From assembly GCA_019449635.1 (NCBI GenBank), contig JAGRPI010000011.1:1-64000 (forward strand): a stretch of DNA of 64,000 nucleotides, in the 5' to 3' direction. The notes under the pieces are model-generated. The model was not told where the DNA came from. It worked only from the letters and a program-made list of their open reading frames with translations, and ran no database searches. Position numbers and translations under genes: made by a program. The DNA comes from Candidatus Ferrigenium bremense (GTDB lineage: Bacteria; Pseudomonadota; Gammaproteobacteria; Burkholderiales; Gallionellaceae). Below are positions 1 through 10,878 of the stretch, one piece after another (position 1 is the first letter of the stretch; each line of letters begins with the position of its first letter).

Positions 1-1911
<1,911 letters not shown>

Positions 1912-3033
1912 TTATTTGCCCATCATCGCCACGAAGCGATCAAACAGATAATCCACGTCTTGCGGCCCAGGGCTCGCTTCGGGATGTCCTTGGAAACAGA
2001 ACGCCGGTTTGTCGGTCAGCTCGAAGCCCTGCAGTGTGCCGTCGAACAGCGAAAGGTGCGTGACGCGCGCATTGGCCGGCAGCGTCGTTGCATCCACAGC
2101 AAAGCCGTGGTTCTGGCTGGTGATCATCACGCGCTTGTTCTGCATGTCCTGCACCGGATGGTTCGCACCGCGATGGCCGAACTTCATCTTCACCGTCTGC
2201 GCACCCACTGCCAGCCCCATCAACTGGTGCCCGAGGCAGATGCCGAACAGCGGTACGCCTACATCGATGAACTTGCGCGTCGCGTCGATCGCGTAATCGC
2301 ACGGCTCCGGGTCGCCGGGGCCGTTGGACAGCAACACGCCGTCCGGTTCCAGCGCCAGCACCTCGGCAGCCGGGGTCTGCGCCGGCACCACGGTGATGCG
2401 GCAGCCGCGCTCGGCGAGCTTGCGCAGGATGTTATTCTTGACGCCGAAATCGTAGGCGACCACGTGGAATTTGCTGTGCGTCACCTCGGGATATCCAACC
2501 CCAAGCTCCCATTCGCGCTGCGTCCACGAGTAGGATGTGGCGCAGCTCACTTCCTTGGCCAGATCCATTCCGGCCAATCCGGCGAAGCCGCGCGCCGCTG
2601 CGAGCGCTGCCGCCTCGTCCGTGCCGGTGGCGATGCAGCCGTTCTGCGCGCCCTTGGAGCGCAGGATGCGCGTCAGCTTGCGCGTATCGATCCCGGTGAT
2701 CGCCACCACGTTGTTGGTCTTGAGATAGTCCGGCAGAGACTGCGTGTTGCGCCAGTTGCTCACCGTCAGCGACAGGTCGCGGATCACCAGCCCGCTGGCG
2801 AACACCCGGCGCGACTCCACGTCTTCGGTATTCACCCCGACGTTGCCGATATGCGGATAGGTCAGTGTGACGATCTGCTTGCAGTAGGAAGGGTCGGTGA
2901 GGATTTCCTGATAGCCGGTCATCGAGGTATTGAACACTACCTCGCCGACGCTGCTGCCGGAAGCTCCGATGGCAATGCCCCGAAATACCGTGCCATCGGC
3001 AAGAACAAGAATGGCGGGGTTCGTTTGCAGCAC
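1912..3033 (-). CDS. carA: Carbamoyl-phosphate synthase small (glutaminase) subunit
   Basis: This subunit hydrolyses glutamine and channels ammonia to CarB. The N-terminal CarA domain has the family signature ADGTVFRG and [12 protein letters not shown]. The C-terminal class I glutamine amidotransferase shows the nucleophile elbow in [11 protein letters not shown] and the His-Glu pair in [11 protein letters not shown]. The GTG at 3033 is preferred because GGGAG lies seven bases upstream and the product (373 residues) matches the family. An upstream ATG at 3087 would add 18 atypical residues. The gene is first in carAB and sits behind a clear sigma-70 promoter. Confidence 0.95.
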   Translation of the reverse strand: MLQTNPAILVLADGTVFRGIAIGASGSSVGEVVFNTSMTGYQEILTDPSYCKQIVTLTYPHIGNVGVNTEDVESRRVFASGLVIRDLSLTVSNWRNTQSLPDYLKTNNVVAITGIDTRKLTRILRSKGAQNGCIATGTDEAAALAAARGFAGLAGMDLAKEVSCATSYSWTQREWELGVGYPEVTHSKFHVVAYDFGVKNNILRKLAERGCRITVVPAQTPAAEVLALEPDGVLLSNGPGDPEPCDYAIDATRKFIDVGVPLFGICLGHQLMGLAVGAQTVKMKFGHRGANHPVQDMQNKRVMITSQNHGFAVDATTLPANARVTHLSLFDGTLQGFELTDKPAFCFQGHPEASPGPQDVDYLFDRFVAMMGK

Positions 3034-3107
3034 CGGAATACTCCCAAAGCGGATTACATAAAGAAGCGGGACGAACCGTGTGTCCATCCCGCTTTGAATT
3101 GTCGCGC

Positions 3108-3136
3108 ATTATAGCGGATTAGCGGTGAGGCATCAA
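3108..3136 (-). promoter_or_regulatory. carAB sigma-70 promoter
   Basis: On the minus strand TTGATG (3131-3136) and TATAAT (3108-3113) are separated by exactly 17 bases. This places a transcription start near 3101, about 70 bases before the carA GTG. No arginine or pyrimidine operator was recognised. Confidence 0.7.
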
Positions 3137-3146
3137 ATGCCTGGAC

Positions 3147-4001
3147 CTATTTTGGGGACTCGCCTGGGCGGACACAGGTCGCATTGGCATGCTCATCGAG
3201 GAAACCCTCCAATATCTTGATCCAGGATTCACGCATGAATATGAAGCCGTCGTTATGCCCGCCGGCAAGTTCGAGGAATCGCTTGGGCGGATTGGCCGCA
3301 GCAAAGAGCGTGCGCCCGTGCTCGAAGGGGATGATCTCATCCTCCGGGCTGTGGGCGATCAGCACCGGCGCGGCGACTGCCTGCAGGTTCTTCTCGGTAT
3401 CGTAGCTGAGGCGCGCCAGCCACCTTACCGGCAGATACGGATAGAAGTGCCGCGCCAGATCCGGCACGGAAGTGAAGCCTGAAGCGATCACCAGGACCGC
3501 CGGTTTTTGCCGGGCGGCCAGCCATGCGCCGATGGCTCCGCCCAGCGATTCACCGAACAGCACGATGCGGCAGGCGGGGATATGCCGCTGCTCGGTCAGG
3601 TAGCGCCAGGCGGCCTCGGCATCCCGGTAGGTACCCTGCTCGGAAGGTGTGCCATCGCTGTTCCCGTAGCCGCGGTAATCGAAGATCAGCGTGCTGTAAC
3701 CCAGGCGATGGAACATCTGCAGCGAATCGATCCGGTGGGAGATGTTGCCGGCGTTGCCGTGCAGGAATAGCACCGTGCCGCGCGGCTGCGCGGCCGGAAC
3801 GTACCAGCCGTGAAGACCGAGGCCATCGCTGGTGGTCAATCGGACATCCTTGTACGGCAAACCGGCCTGGCCGGGGGTGGCGATGATCTCGCGCCCGGTT
3901 TCCGGATAGAACACCAGACGCTCCTGGAAGAGATACAGCACCAGCGCAAGTCCGCCATAGGCCGCGGCGAGGATGCCCAGGATGTGCCAGATCACGCGCA
4001 T
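3147..4001 (-). CDS. Membrane-anchored alpha/beta hydrolase (BEM46/FrsA-like)
   Basis: A 284-residue serine hydrolase of unknown substrate. Residues 5-25 form one hydrophobic segment that probably anchors it to the inner membrane with the catalytic domain outside. The fold is clear from the oxyanion-region HGNAGN (81-86), the nucleophile elbow GESLGG with Ser152, an acidic residue in SPEDEIIPF and the catalytic His in AGGHNDGF. The family includes esterases and thioesterases, and the sequence does not say which. The gene is monocistronic, with one copy of the 48-bp hairpin repeat and a gene-free stretch upstream. Confidence 0.85.
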   Translation of the reverse strand: MRVIWHILGILAAAYGGLALVLYLFQERLVFYPETGREIIATPGQAGLPYKDVRLTTSDGLGLHGWYVPAAQPRGTVLFLHGNAGNISHRIDSLQMFHRLGYSTLIFDYRGYGNSDGTPSEQGTYRDAEAAWRYLTEQRHIPACRIVLFGESLGGAIGAWLAARQKPAVLVIASGFTSVPDLARHFYPYLPVRWLARLSYDTEKNLQAVAAPVLIAHSPEDEIIPFEHGRTLFAAANPPKRFLELAGGHNDGFIFMRESWIKILEGFLDEHANATCVRPGESPK

Positions 4002-4100
4002 CCTGAAGCTGCCTTAAAAATTGCTGCGGATGGCACCTGCGGCGTTGCGCGGTACGCGCAATCCTCATGTACTCCCGTGTACATTCCGGTTGCTGTGTTG

Positions 4101-4144
4101 ACCAGCGACTTGGCTGGCGTTTTTGCCAGCTTAGTCGAATGGCC
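4101..4144. repeat. Hairpin repeat family B, copy 1
   Basis: This is the minus-orientation copy of a roughly 48-bp imperfect palindrome also found at 9301, 23071, 23119, 31296 and 39571. Outer arms resemble AGCCATTCGACTA and AAGTCGCTGG. The inner stem here is GCTGGC/GCCAGC around an AAAAAC loop. The rest of 4002-4212 shows no gene. Confidence 0.8.
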
Positions 4145-4212
4145 ATGCAACGCCCGTGCGTTCCTTCGAACCCGCTCAGGACAGGCTTGCATTCATCTCT
4201 CCTCGCAAATTT

Positions 4213-4995
4213 TTAAGTCAGCTTCCCAGAATTTATGCGTAGCACCGGGTCCTGTCGGTAAAAAGCGGCCAGTTGCCGGTACACGTCCGGATATTCCTGT
4301 CGCAGGGCATGGGGCGTTTCGAAGAACGCCTCGCTGGTCACGGCGAAGAATTCGGCCGGATTTTCGGCTCCATAGGGGTCAAGCGCCATTTCCATGTCCC
4401 TTTCCGCCTTGGCGCGGAAGTCGGCGAAAGCCGCGCTAAAGGATTGCGCCCACCGTTCGGAGGACATCCCCAGATGCAATGGCGGGAAACCGTTCATCGC
4501 ACCGTTCAGCATATCCAGTTTGTGGGCCAATTCGTGGATCACTACGTTGGTGCCATCGTGCCCGCCGCAGTGCATGGCATCGGCAGCGGACAGAATCACC
4601 GGCCCGCGTTCCCATGATTCTCCCATCGTCGCGACGCGGACGACATGCACCACACCGGCCTCGTCCATGAATTCGTGTTCCGGCACGAATTCGCCGGGAT
4701 AGACGATCACCGACACCCAGCCCGCATAATAATCCAGACCGAGATTGAGGATCGGCAGACAAGCCTGTGCGGCGATCCTGATCCGCGTCTCGTCGTCCAG
4801 GGAAAAACCGCCGGCCGCGACCATCTGCTTTTCATCCAGGAACAGGGTTGTGAGTTCGCGCAGCCGCTCCAGTTCATCTTCCGACAGCCCGTGCAAGGCC
4901 GACAGGCTGGAGACTGCGCTGCGCCATGCGTCTTCCGGCAACGTTGCGCGTCGCAGGACATGACGCCTGCGCCAGTTCTTCAAGCTCCAGTCCAT
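4213..4995 (-). CDS. mtfA: MtfA-type zinc peptidase
   Basis: A 260-residue cytosolic M90 metallopeptidase. In E. coli, MtfA binds the repressor Mlc and so links to glucose phosphotransferase control; the ancestral role may differ. The zinc site HELAHKLD has His154, Glu155 and His158, and the downstream NPAEFFAV supplies the likely third ligand Glu215. Length matches the family. It is transcribed towards the hydrolase gene but separated by about 210 bases with a hairpin repeat, so probably not cotranscribed. No mlc homologue is visible nearby. Confidence 0.9.
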   Translation of the reverse strand: MDWSLKNWRRRHVLRRATLPEDAWRSAVSSLSALHGLSEDELERLRELTTLFLDEKQMVAAGGFSLDDETRIRIAAQACLPILNLGLDYYAGWVSVIVYPGEFVPEHEFMDEAGVVHVVRVATMGESWERGPVILSAADAMHCGGHDGTNVVIHELAHKLDMLNGAMNGFPPLHLGMSSERWAQSFSAAFADFRAKAERDMEMALDPYGAENPAEFFAVTSEAFFETPHALRQEYPDVYRQLAAFYRQDPVLRINSGKLT

Positions 4996-5181
4996 ATTCT
5001 TTCAAACAGCCCTGTGTGAATGGCAAGCAAGATGGTTTATCAAAGAACCTCTGATCAAGCCGGCTTTCTGTTTTAGAATCCAAATATGGATAGTAGCGTA
5101 GCACGATGGTGTGTCACGCGGGATTTGCCGGGGAAATGGATAGGCAGAGGTTCGTCGGAGTTATTTCTTAAGGAGGTTTTC

Positions 5182-5517
5182 ATGAAGTCACAGTGGAACG
5201 GTATCGCGGCAGTTGCAATGGCGTTGATGTTTGCCGGTCCGGTCGATGCGGCGGTGGATGCAGCTGCATTCAAGGCGTTGGCCAAGAAGAAAGGCTGCTT
5301 CAATTGTCATGGCATGGACAGGCCGATCCTGGGCCCGTCGCTGAGGGATATCGGCAGGAAGTACGGCAGCGATGCCGGCGCGCAAGCCAGACTGGCCGGG
5401 ATAATCAAGAACGGCAGCAAGGGCGGGGTGTGGGGCAAGGATGCCATGCCGGCCTATGCGCGGCTTGGCGACGAAGACATCAAGACCTTGGTGCAGTTTA
5501 TCCTGTCCCTCAAGTGA
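5182..5517 (+). CDS. Small periplasmic c-type cytochrome (c551/c552-like)
   Basis: A 111-residue monohaem electron carrier. A signal peptide of about 23 residues ends near VDA-A, giving a mature protein of about 88 residues. Haem attachment is CFNCH (Cys39, Cys42, His43) and the likely axial ligand is Met89 in AMPAY. The start at 5182 is fixed by AAGGAGG five bases upstream and by the signal peptide; an upstream in-frame ATG would add a non-signal sequence. It stands alone, so the redox partner is unknown. It probably donates to a terminal oxidase or another periplasmic electron acceptor. Confidence 0.93.
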   Translation: MKSQWNGIAAVAMALMFAGPVDAAVDAAAFKALAKKKGCFNCHGMDRPILGPSLRDIGRKYGSDAGAQARLAGIIKNGSKGGVWGKDAMPAYARLGDEDIKTLVQFILSLK

Positions 5518-5531
5518 TCGCGAGGGAAGTT

Positions 5532-5560
5532 GCCGTTGCGCCACGGCGTGGCGCAACGGC
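5532..5560. terminator. Strong hairpin between convergent genes
   Basis: GCCGTTGCGCCA (5532-5543) and its exact complement (5549-5560) flank a five-base loop. The hairpin lies between the 3' ends of the cytochrome gene and the convergent lipoprotein gene. It lacks a long T-run, so whether it terminates transcription on its own is uncertain. Confidence 0.5.
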
Positions 5561-5570
5561 GGCCGGCAAG

Positions 5571-6242
5571 CTATTTGGCAGGCGGTTGTTTTTCCTGCTC
5601 ACCGGGTTTCCGGGTGGCATGGGTCAACCTGACATTGAGTGCTTCGATCTTTTCCTCGATGTACTCGCTGCCCTGGTCGAAACGCCATGCCCATGCAGAG
5701 GAGCGTTTGGTTTTGAATGTTGTGTCAGTCCAGAATTTTCCGGGCAGTGATTCCGGGAAGTAGGCTTTGGGAAGGGTAGGTCCGGGGTAAAAAACGCCTT
5801 CGTCCACGATGGTACCCAGTTCAAAATGGCTGGGCATATACCAGTCGGTGAAGCCGCAAAGTTTTTCCACATTGACCGCCTTGGTGTAGGACTCGGTATC
5901 GCAATCGCTGCCGGTGCATGTTCCGCCATTGGCTCTGCCCGCAAAACCGCCGTTGCTGTCTTTATTCGAGTCGTACCAGCTGTAAGTATTGTTGATGCTA
6001 TGCAAGCCGGGTTCAGGTCGCTTCACTTCCCAGACCAGGCCTGACTGTTTGTCCAGTACGCATGCCCAGGGTTGTTTGGCGTAGTCCTTGCCGTCATTCA
6101 CGCTGCCATCCTGATTAAGGAATGTCATGTCGAATACGTGAGGCTTGAGGGCGGTGATGTTGTCGCAGCCTGCGATTGCCAGAGGGCACAGCAGCGCCAG
6201 CACCATGCGGCGGCAAGAAGAGGCGAAATTCTTTGATGGCAT
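5571..6242 (-). CDS. Lipoprotein with DUF1566/Lcl-like domain
   Basis: A 223-residue predicted lipoprotein. The signal ends in the lipobox LAIAGC, so the mature Cys is acylated and the protein is membrane-attached. The body has the pattern of Lcl/DUF1566 domains (VLDKQSGLVWEVK, then GFTDWYMPSHFELGTIVD, a C-type-lectin-like surface fold). The ATG at 6242 gives a normal basic n-region; a GTG at 6275 or ATG at 6266 would lengthen it. Function is unknown; family members are often surface or adhesion associated. The C-terminal tail is charged and proline-rich. Confidence 0.7.
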   Translation of the reverse strand: MPSKNFASSCRRMVLALLCPLAIAGCDNITALKPHVFDMTFLNQDGSVNDGKDYAKQPWACVLDKQSGLVWEVKRPEPGLHSINNTYSWYDSNKDSNGGFAGRANGGTCTGSDCDTESYTKAVNVEKLCGFTDWYMPSHFELGTIVDEGVFYPGPTLPKAYFPESLPGKFWTDTTFKTKRSSAWAWRFDQGSEYIEEKIEALNVRLTHATRKPGEQEKQPPAK

Positions 6243-6341
6243 ACTTTTGCTGGTTACTTCTTTCATTTGGGGCACCCGGAAATTAAGCAGAATTACCTGT
6301 TCGGTAAAGGGCGGGCATTATCATGGAATTGCGCGGGCAGT

Positions 6342-7730
6342 TCAAGGCAGCAGATCTGGTTCAAGCAATCCACATTCATTCAGAAAGCGCCCCAGGTGGC
6401 GGTCATCATAAGTTAAATGGTTCATCAGCCGGCTGAGCAGGAATAGATGGATGCGCAGTCCGAGAAACAAGCGGTTCTCGATTTGCGCCTCGATATCGTT
6501 CTTTAACTCAAGGAAATTGTTTGTGTAAGAATTGTGGTGCGCAATGTGGTCGGACGTGAAGGGATAGAAATGATTTCTCATCAGATCTTCTTCAAATTCG
6601 AAATGCACCTGAATATGCTTGCCTAAGGAATCTGCTGTTGCTGATATGGCGCCCCAATTTTTTCCGGCCATTACCGCTTCATACAATTCCCGGATATGGG
6701 CCAGCAATTCCTGATGCTGGTGGTCTATCTCGGCAAAACCGGTTTGATACTCACCGCTGCAGTTTACTTCACCGAAAGACTCTTCAGCGCCGACATAGTT
6801 GCCTGTCTCGAGGTAATCATTGCAACGCTTTAGATACATTTTCGCAGGGTTGTCATCAGGATTTTCCCGCACGATCCCTTCCAGTATGGGAAGAGCCCTT
6901 GCGACCTCGCGGCTGTGATAATAGATGACCGCCTCCTCGAATTTTTTCAGGGATTTTGTCTTCAGCTCCTTGACATGCGGAGCGTCATAATCAAACACTT
7001 CATAGATTGATTCTGCGGGAGTTTTTTCGGAGATCTTGACTCTTCCCAAATAGCGTATCGAGAAACGCCGCGGATCGGCTAGACTGCAAAACGTGTATTC
7101 GCTGATCAGCAAGTGCGTGCCATAGATTTTGGTGAAAGACTCGAGGCGCGACGCCAGATTGACCGTACGGCCGACCACGGTGCCTTCCATCCGGTTGCCA
7201 CCACCGATGATGCCGAGCATCAGCAAGCCGGTATTGATGCCAATGCCGATCTGGATCGGACGGTACCCGGCCCTCAACCGGCCGGCATTGTATTCCTTGA
7301 GCCGAGCCAGCATCGATAGGGCAGTGGAGAGTGCGTCCTCGGATGATGTGGGGAACAGCACCATGATCGCATCGCCTATGTACTTGTCGATGATTCCCTG
7401 ATGAGCGCTGATGATCGGGTTCATCATCGACAGGTAGGAGTTGAGCATGTTGAAGGTTTGCTGCGATGTCATGTTTTCCGATAAGGTGGTGAAATCGCGC
7501 ATATCGGTGAACATCACGGCCATCTTTTTCTCAACCTGATCGCCCAGCGAAATATTGAACAGGCTGCCCTTGTTCAAAAGAGAAATCATGTCCCGTGGAA
7601 CGAAATTCAGCAATTTGCTTTCAAGCAGTTTTAATCTTGCGCGGGTTCCTGCATGAGCTTCGCGCTCGAACGCCAGTTCCGCAGCGGCATCCGTGGGGGT
7701 GCCCTCGTTAATATCAAAGCTTGAATTCAT
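6342..7730 (-). CDS. Class III nucleotidyl cyclase fused to bacteriohemerythrin
   Basis: A 462-residue cytosolic signalling protein. After a short helical N-terminus (about 20-50) comes a class III cyclase domain (about 65-250). It has metal-binding Asp76 (FTDMRDF) and Asp120 (YIGDAIM), and the VNLASRLE transition-state motif. Thr occupies the adenine-pocket position usually Asp or Thr, so cAMP is the likelier product. A helical linker follows (255-320). Residues 330-450 form a complete hemerythrin with all seven iron ligands: His339, His376, Glu380, His395, His399, His438 and Asp443. Oxygen or redox control of cyclic nucleotide synthesis is inferred. Its upstream neighbour, also on the minus strand, is an HDOD protein. 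Confidence 0.9.
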   Translation of the reverse strand: MNSSFDINEGTPTDAAAELAFEREAHAGTRARLKLLESKLLNFVPRDMISLLNKGSLFNISLGDQVEKKMAVMFTDMRDFTTLSENMTSQQTFNMLNSYLSMMNPIISAHQGIIDKYIGDAIMVLFPTSSEDALSTALSMLARLKEYNAGRLRAGYRPIQIGIGINTGLLMLGIIGGGNRMEGTVVGRTVNLASRLESFTKIYGTHLLISEYTFCSLADPRRFSIRYLGRVKISEKTPAESIYEVFDYDAPHVKELKTKSLKKFEEAVIYYHSREVARALPILEGIVRENPDDNPAKMYLKRCNDYLETGNYVGAEESFGEVNCSGEYQTGFAEIDHQHQELLAHIRELYEAVMAGKNWGAISATADSLGKHIQVHFEFEEDLMRNHFYPFTSDHIAHHNSYTNNFLELKNDIEAQIENRLFLGLRIHLFLLSRLMNHLTYDDRHLGRFLNECGLLEPDLLP

Positions 7731-7989
7731 GGTCTACCACGCATGTGAGTGTCGACTGGACATATTATGGACGGATTGACCCGGTTTGTCTCGAGTCTGC
7801 CGGGGTGGCTGTCCTGAACGGCTCTCAAGGCCCTGCTGGCGGATTTGGGATAATTCCACGTCTGGGGCCGAATGCCGCATCTGGTGCCCAACTCTTTGTT
7901 ATTGCCATGGCAGGCCTTTTGTGGGACCTGTCCCGTGGCCGGGAAGGCGTTGCTATCGATGCCGTGTTGCGCCGACTTCCGGCATCTCT

Positions 7990-8901
7990 TTAGCCGATTT
8001 CCAGCATCCCTTTGACTACAGCGAGTTGATCTGCATGATTGGACAGGAAATTCTGGCAGTCTGTGGCACAGTAGCCCAATCTCCCGGCCGCATTGACGTT
8101 TTTCCAGGCAACCAGTTTTACGCTACCCGGCATTTGTAGATTGGCCATCGTTACCACATCGACATAATCCGCCAAATTGGAATTGCTGGTGCGTTGCAGG
8201 TTTTCATGGCCGGCAACGACGTCGATCAGTTCATCCGGAAAATTCCAGCTTTGCAGCAGCTTGGTACCGATGACGGTGGAAAATTTGTGTATCAGCCCTT
8301 CCAGTGTCGTTTGCTCGAGGTGCGCATGGTAGCGATCCGCATAAAGATAGAGCGGCAGTGCGCCGATATCATGCACCAATCCTGCCAGCATCGCTTGATC
8401 CGGTTTGAGGTGCCTTTGCTGTTGTGCCAGCACATAACTGATCGCCGCCACTTCGCGGCTATGCTTCCATAATGCCTTCAGTTGCTGATTGACCAACGGG
8501 CTGCGGGCCTGGAACAGTTTGGTCATGGTGACATTCATCACTATGCTGCGCAGCATCCGGTAACCCAGGCGGGAAATGGCGTTGCGCAGATTGCTCACCG
8601 GGGTGATATTTGACAATGCCGCAGTGTTGGCGGCCTTGATGATATACATGGATATAGCCGGATCCGACGAGAGCAGGTTGACTACCTTGTCCGCAGAAAC
8701 ATTGGGATCGTCGATCAGATTCTGAATCTTGATCGCCATGTCCGGCAAGGTAGGCAAGTCCAGACGATTGGCTTCCAGCGCATCATGTATCTCGGCGACA
8801 ATCGCATGTTCGGCGCTTGCTGAAGGGGGGGGCGATAGATTAGTCATATTAGTCGCGTTATATGCTTGCCCGGCAATATCCATAATAGATTCTACATTCA
8901 T
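7990..8901 (-). CDS. HDOD-domain signalling protein
   Basis: A 303-residue protein with an HDOD domain (about 45-245), a relative of HD phosphohydrolases that has lost most catalytic metal ligands. The diagnostic LPTLPDMAIKIQNLI, SDPAISMYIIKAAN and LAGLVHDIGALPLY segments are present. HDOD proteins usually act as scaffolds in cyclic-dinucleotide, chemotaxis or stress signalling; the partner here is unknown. It lies upstream of the cyclase-hemerythrin gene in the same orientation, but with about 260 bases between them that show no gene, so coupling is only suggested. Confidence 0.88.
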   Translation of the reverse strand: MNVESIMDIAGQAYNATNMTNLSPPPSASAEHAIVAEIHDALEANRLDLPTLPDMAIKIQNLIDDPNVSADKVVNLLSSDPAISMYIIKAANTAALSNITPVSNLRNAISRLGYRMLRSIVMNVTMTKLFQARSPLVNQQLKALWKHSREVAAISYVLAQQQRHLKPDQAMLAGLVHDIGALPLYLYADRYHAHLEQTTLEGLIHKFSTVIGTKLLQSWNFPDELIDVVAGHENLQRTSNSNLADYVDVVTMANLQMPGSVKLVAWKNVNAAGRLGYCATDCQNFLSNHADQLAVVKGMLEIG

Positions 8902-9387
8902 GACGGCCCCATTAATCGATTCTTGTCACACCAAGCGTTCGAATTACCATGTTTTTAATTAGAGCAGCCTGCCGCATAAAAAACAATATGCCAATCGGCC
9001 TATATATTCCGGCTTATTGACAACGCAAGGTTCGTTGATTTTGAAGCCTGAAGCGGCTGCCGGGGTGGCTCGAGATAGCCTGGAGCCGGCTTGGCGGACT
9101 TCGTGATGTATGCCGCCCCGTGGCGTGGAAGGGCGAATGAGGCGGATTGTCGGCATGGGCGGCGAATCAGCATTTTGCGCCCCAACCCCTTGCCTTGGTA
9201 CACCACCATCCAGGATTTATCGGCTTTCCCCGTCGCTACGTGGGATAATCATCCCGCTCCAGCAGCTTATCCGCTCAATCTGTGCAACCTGATGTAACTA
9301 CTAGCCATTCGACTATGCTGCCAAAATACGCCAGCCAAGTCGCTGGTTATGCGGACCATAGCTAACCCAATGATTGACTGAACAAAC
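8902..9387. other. Gene-free interval with one hairpin repeat
   Basis: About 485 bases between divergent genes. Short open frames here have no recognisable product and no good ribosome binding site. The only structured element is hairpin family B at 9301-9350. Confidence 0.6.
9301..9350. repeat. Hairpin repeat family B, copy 2
   Basis: Outer arms AGCCATTCGACTA and AAGTCGCTGGTTAT match the other copies. The inner stem is GCTGCC against GCCAGC, with one mismatched pair set, around AAAATAC. It lies about 40 bases upstream of the yhiN start. Confidence 0.8.
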
Positions 9388-10611
9388 ATGAAAACAGACG
9401 TGATTATTATCGGCTCCGGCGCGGCGGGGATGATGTGTGCCATGCAGGCCGGGCAGCGCGGGCGTTCCGTGGTGCTGCTCGACCATGCCAAAAAGCTAGC
9501 GGAGAAGATCCGCATCTCCGGCGGCGGGCATTGCAACTTCACCAACCTCGACAGCGGGCCGGAGAATTTCATCTCCGGCAACCCGGCTTTCTGCCGCTCG
9601 GCGCTGGCGCGCTACACGCCGCGAGATTTCATCGTGCTGCTGCAAAAGCACCGCATCGGCTATCACAAGAAGACACTCGGGCAATTGTTCTGCGACGACG
9701 AAGCGGAAGTGCTCATCACGATGCTCAGGGAAGAATGCGATGCGGCGGGCGTGAAGCGCTTCATGTCCTGCAAGATCGAAAAGATCGAGCGTTCCCCTCT
9801 ACCTTCGGGAGAGGGTGCAGGGGTGAGGGAGAAAGCGCCAGCTTTCCAAGTCAGCACCTCACGCGGCGAATTCGAGGCGAAGTCGCTGGTGATCGCCACC
9901 GGCGGCCTGTCCATCCCCAAGACCGGCGCGACCCCGTTCGGCTATCACGTCGCCGAGCAGTTCGGCGTTCCCATCGCCAAACTCAAGCCCGGGCTGGTGC
10001 CGCTGAGCTTCGCTCCGGACGACTGGAAGCCTTATGCCGACCTGACCGGTGTTTCGCTCGATGTATCGGTGAGTTTCGAAAAACACTCGTTCCGCGAAAA
10101 CATGCTGGTCACCCACCGCGGCCTGAGCGGCCCGGCGATATTGCAGATATCCTCCTACTGGCAGCATGGCCAGCCGCTGCATATCGACCTGTTACCGGAT
10201 TGCGACATGGCTGCCCTGCTGGACGAGCAGAAGGGTAGCAAGAAACTGCTCAGCAATTACCTGACGCAATGGTTTCCGAAGAACTTTACCGACGTGTGGT
10301 GCGCGCAGTTGGCCGAGCGCACACAAATCGGGAACAAGCCGCTCAACCAATACAACGACAAGCAGCGCAAGCAGATCGCCGCAGCCCTGCACGACTGGCA
10401 GATCACCCCGTCCGGCACGCTGGGCTACACCAAGGCCGAGGTGACCTGCGGCGGAATTGACACGCGCGCGCTGTCGTCGAAGACCATGGAATGCAACGAC
10501 GTGCCCGGCCTGTATTTCATCGGCGAGGTGGTGGACGTGACCGGGCAGCTCGGCGGCCATAATTTCCAGTGGGCGTGGGCCTCGGGCTATGCCGCCGGAC
10601 AGGCGGTTTAG
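9388..10611 (+). CDS. YhiN/HI0933-family flavoprotein with an in-frame repeat insertion
   Basis: A 407-residue FAD-dependent oxidoreductase family protein whose substrate is unknown. The N-terminal dinucleotide fold VIIIGSGAAGMMCA binds FAD; ISGGGHCNFTN, LVIATGGLSIPKTG and the C-terminal GGHNFQWAWASG are family signatures. Residues about 136-148 (SPLPSGEGAGVRE) do not belong to the family. They are the translation of a dispersed CCCTCTCC-type palindromic repeat (DNA 9794-9832) that keeps the frame. It sits in a variable loop before a beta strand, so the protein is probably still functional. Confidence 0.9.
   Translation: MKTDVIIIGSGAAGMMCAMQAGQRGRSVVLLDHAKKLAEKIRISGGGHCNFTNLDSGPENFISGNPAFCRSALARYTPRDFIVLLQKHRIGYHKKTLGQLFCDDEAEVLITMLREECDAAGVKRFMSCKIEKIERSPLPSGEGAGVREKAPAFQVSTSRGEFEAKSLVIATGGLSIPKTGATPFGYHVAEQFGVPIAKLKPGLVPLSFAPDDWKPYADLTGVSLDVSVSFEKHSFRENMLVTHRGLSGPAILQISSYWQHGQPLHIDLLPDCDMAALLDEQKGSKKLLSNYLTQWFPKNFTDVWCAQLAERTQIGNKPLNQYNDKQRKQIAAALHDWQITPSGTLGYTKAEVTCGGIDTRALSSKTMECNDVPGLYFIGEVVDVTGQLGGHNFQWAWASGYAAGQAV
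9794..9832. repeat. Repeat family F inside yhiN
   Basis: A GGGAGAGGGTGCAGGGGTGAGG-like segment related to the copies at 19338-19380 and 37547-37635. It is read in frame as about 13 extra residues. Confidence 0.65.
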
Positions 10612-10739
10612 AAAACCTACTGCGCGACTCGATTGCGGCGTTGCGCGGTGCTCGCTTCCTCGCCTACCCATGGGGTATGTCTCGTCGCTGTGCTCCGTGC
10701 GTCTTGCACTCGAGCCGCTCGCTACGGTTTTCTAGCACC

Positions 10740-10819
10740 GTAGGGCGCATTAGCCGCAAGGCGTAATGCGCCGAATGCTCGAACCATCCGGCGGGTTACG
10801 CTACGCTAACCCGCCCTAC
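10740..10819. repeat. Repeat family G, intergenic
   Basis: A palindromic segment: GTAGGGCG at the left end pairs with CGCCCTAC at the right, with an inner GCGGGTTACG/CGCTAACCCGC hairpin. A related element lies at 17250-17377. The rest of 10612-10878 shows no gene. Confidence 0.6.
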
Positions 10820-10878
10820 AAATCGGGTTCGGTGCTATAGTTTCCGCGTATTTTCTGATATTCAATTCGGAGGAACCG

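Noticed and set aside
7731-7989. Small gene between the HDOD and cyclase-hemerythrin genes
   Set aside because: A 90-codon plus-strand frame exists but overlaps both neighbours, lacks a ribosome site and has no recognisable similarity.
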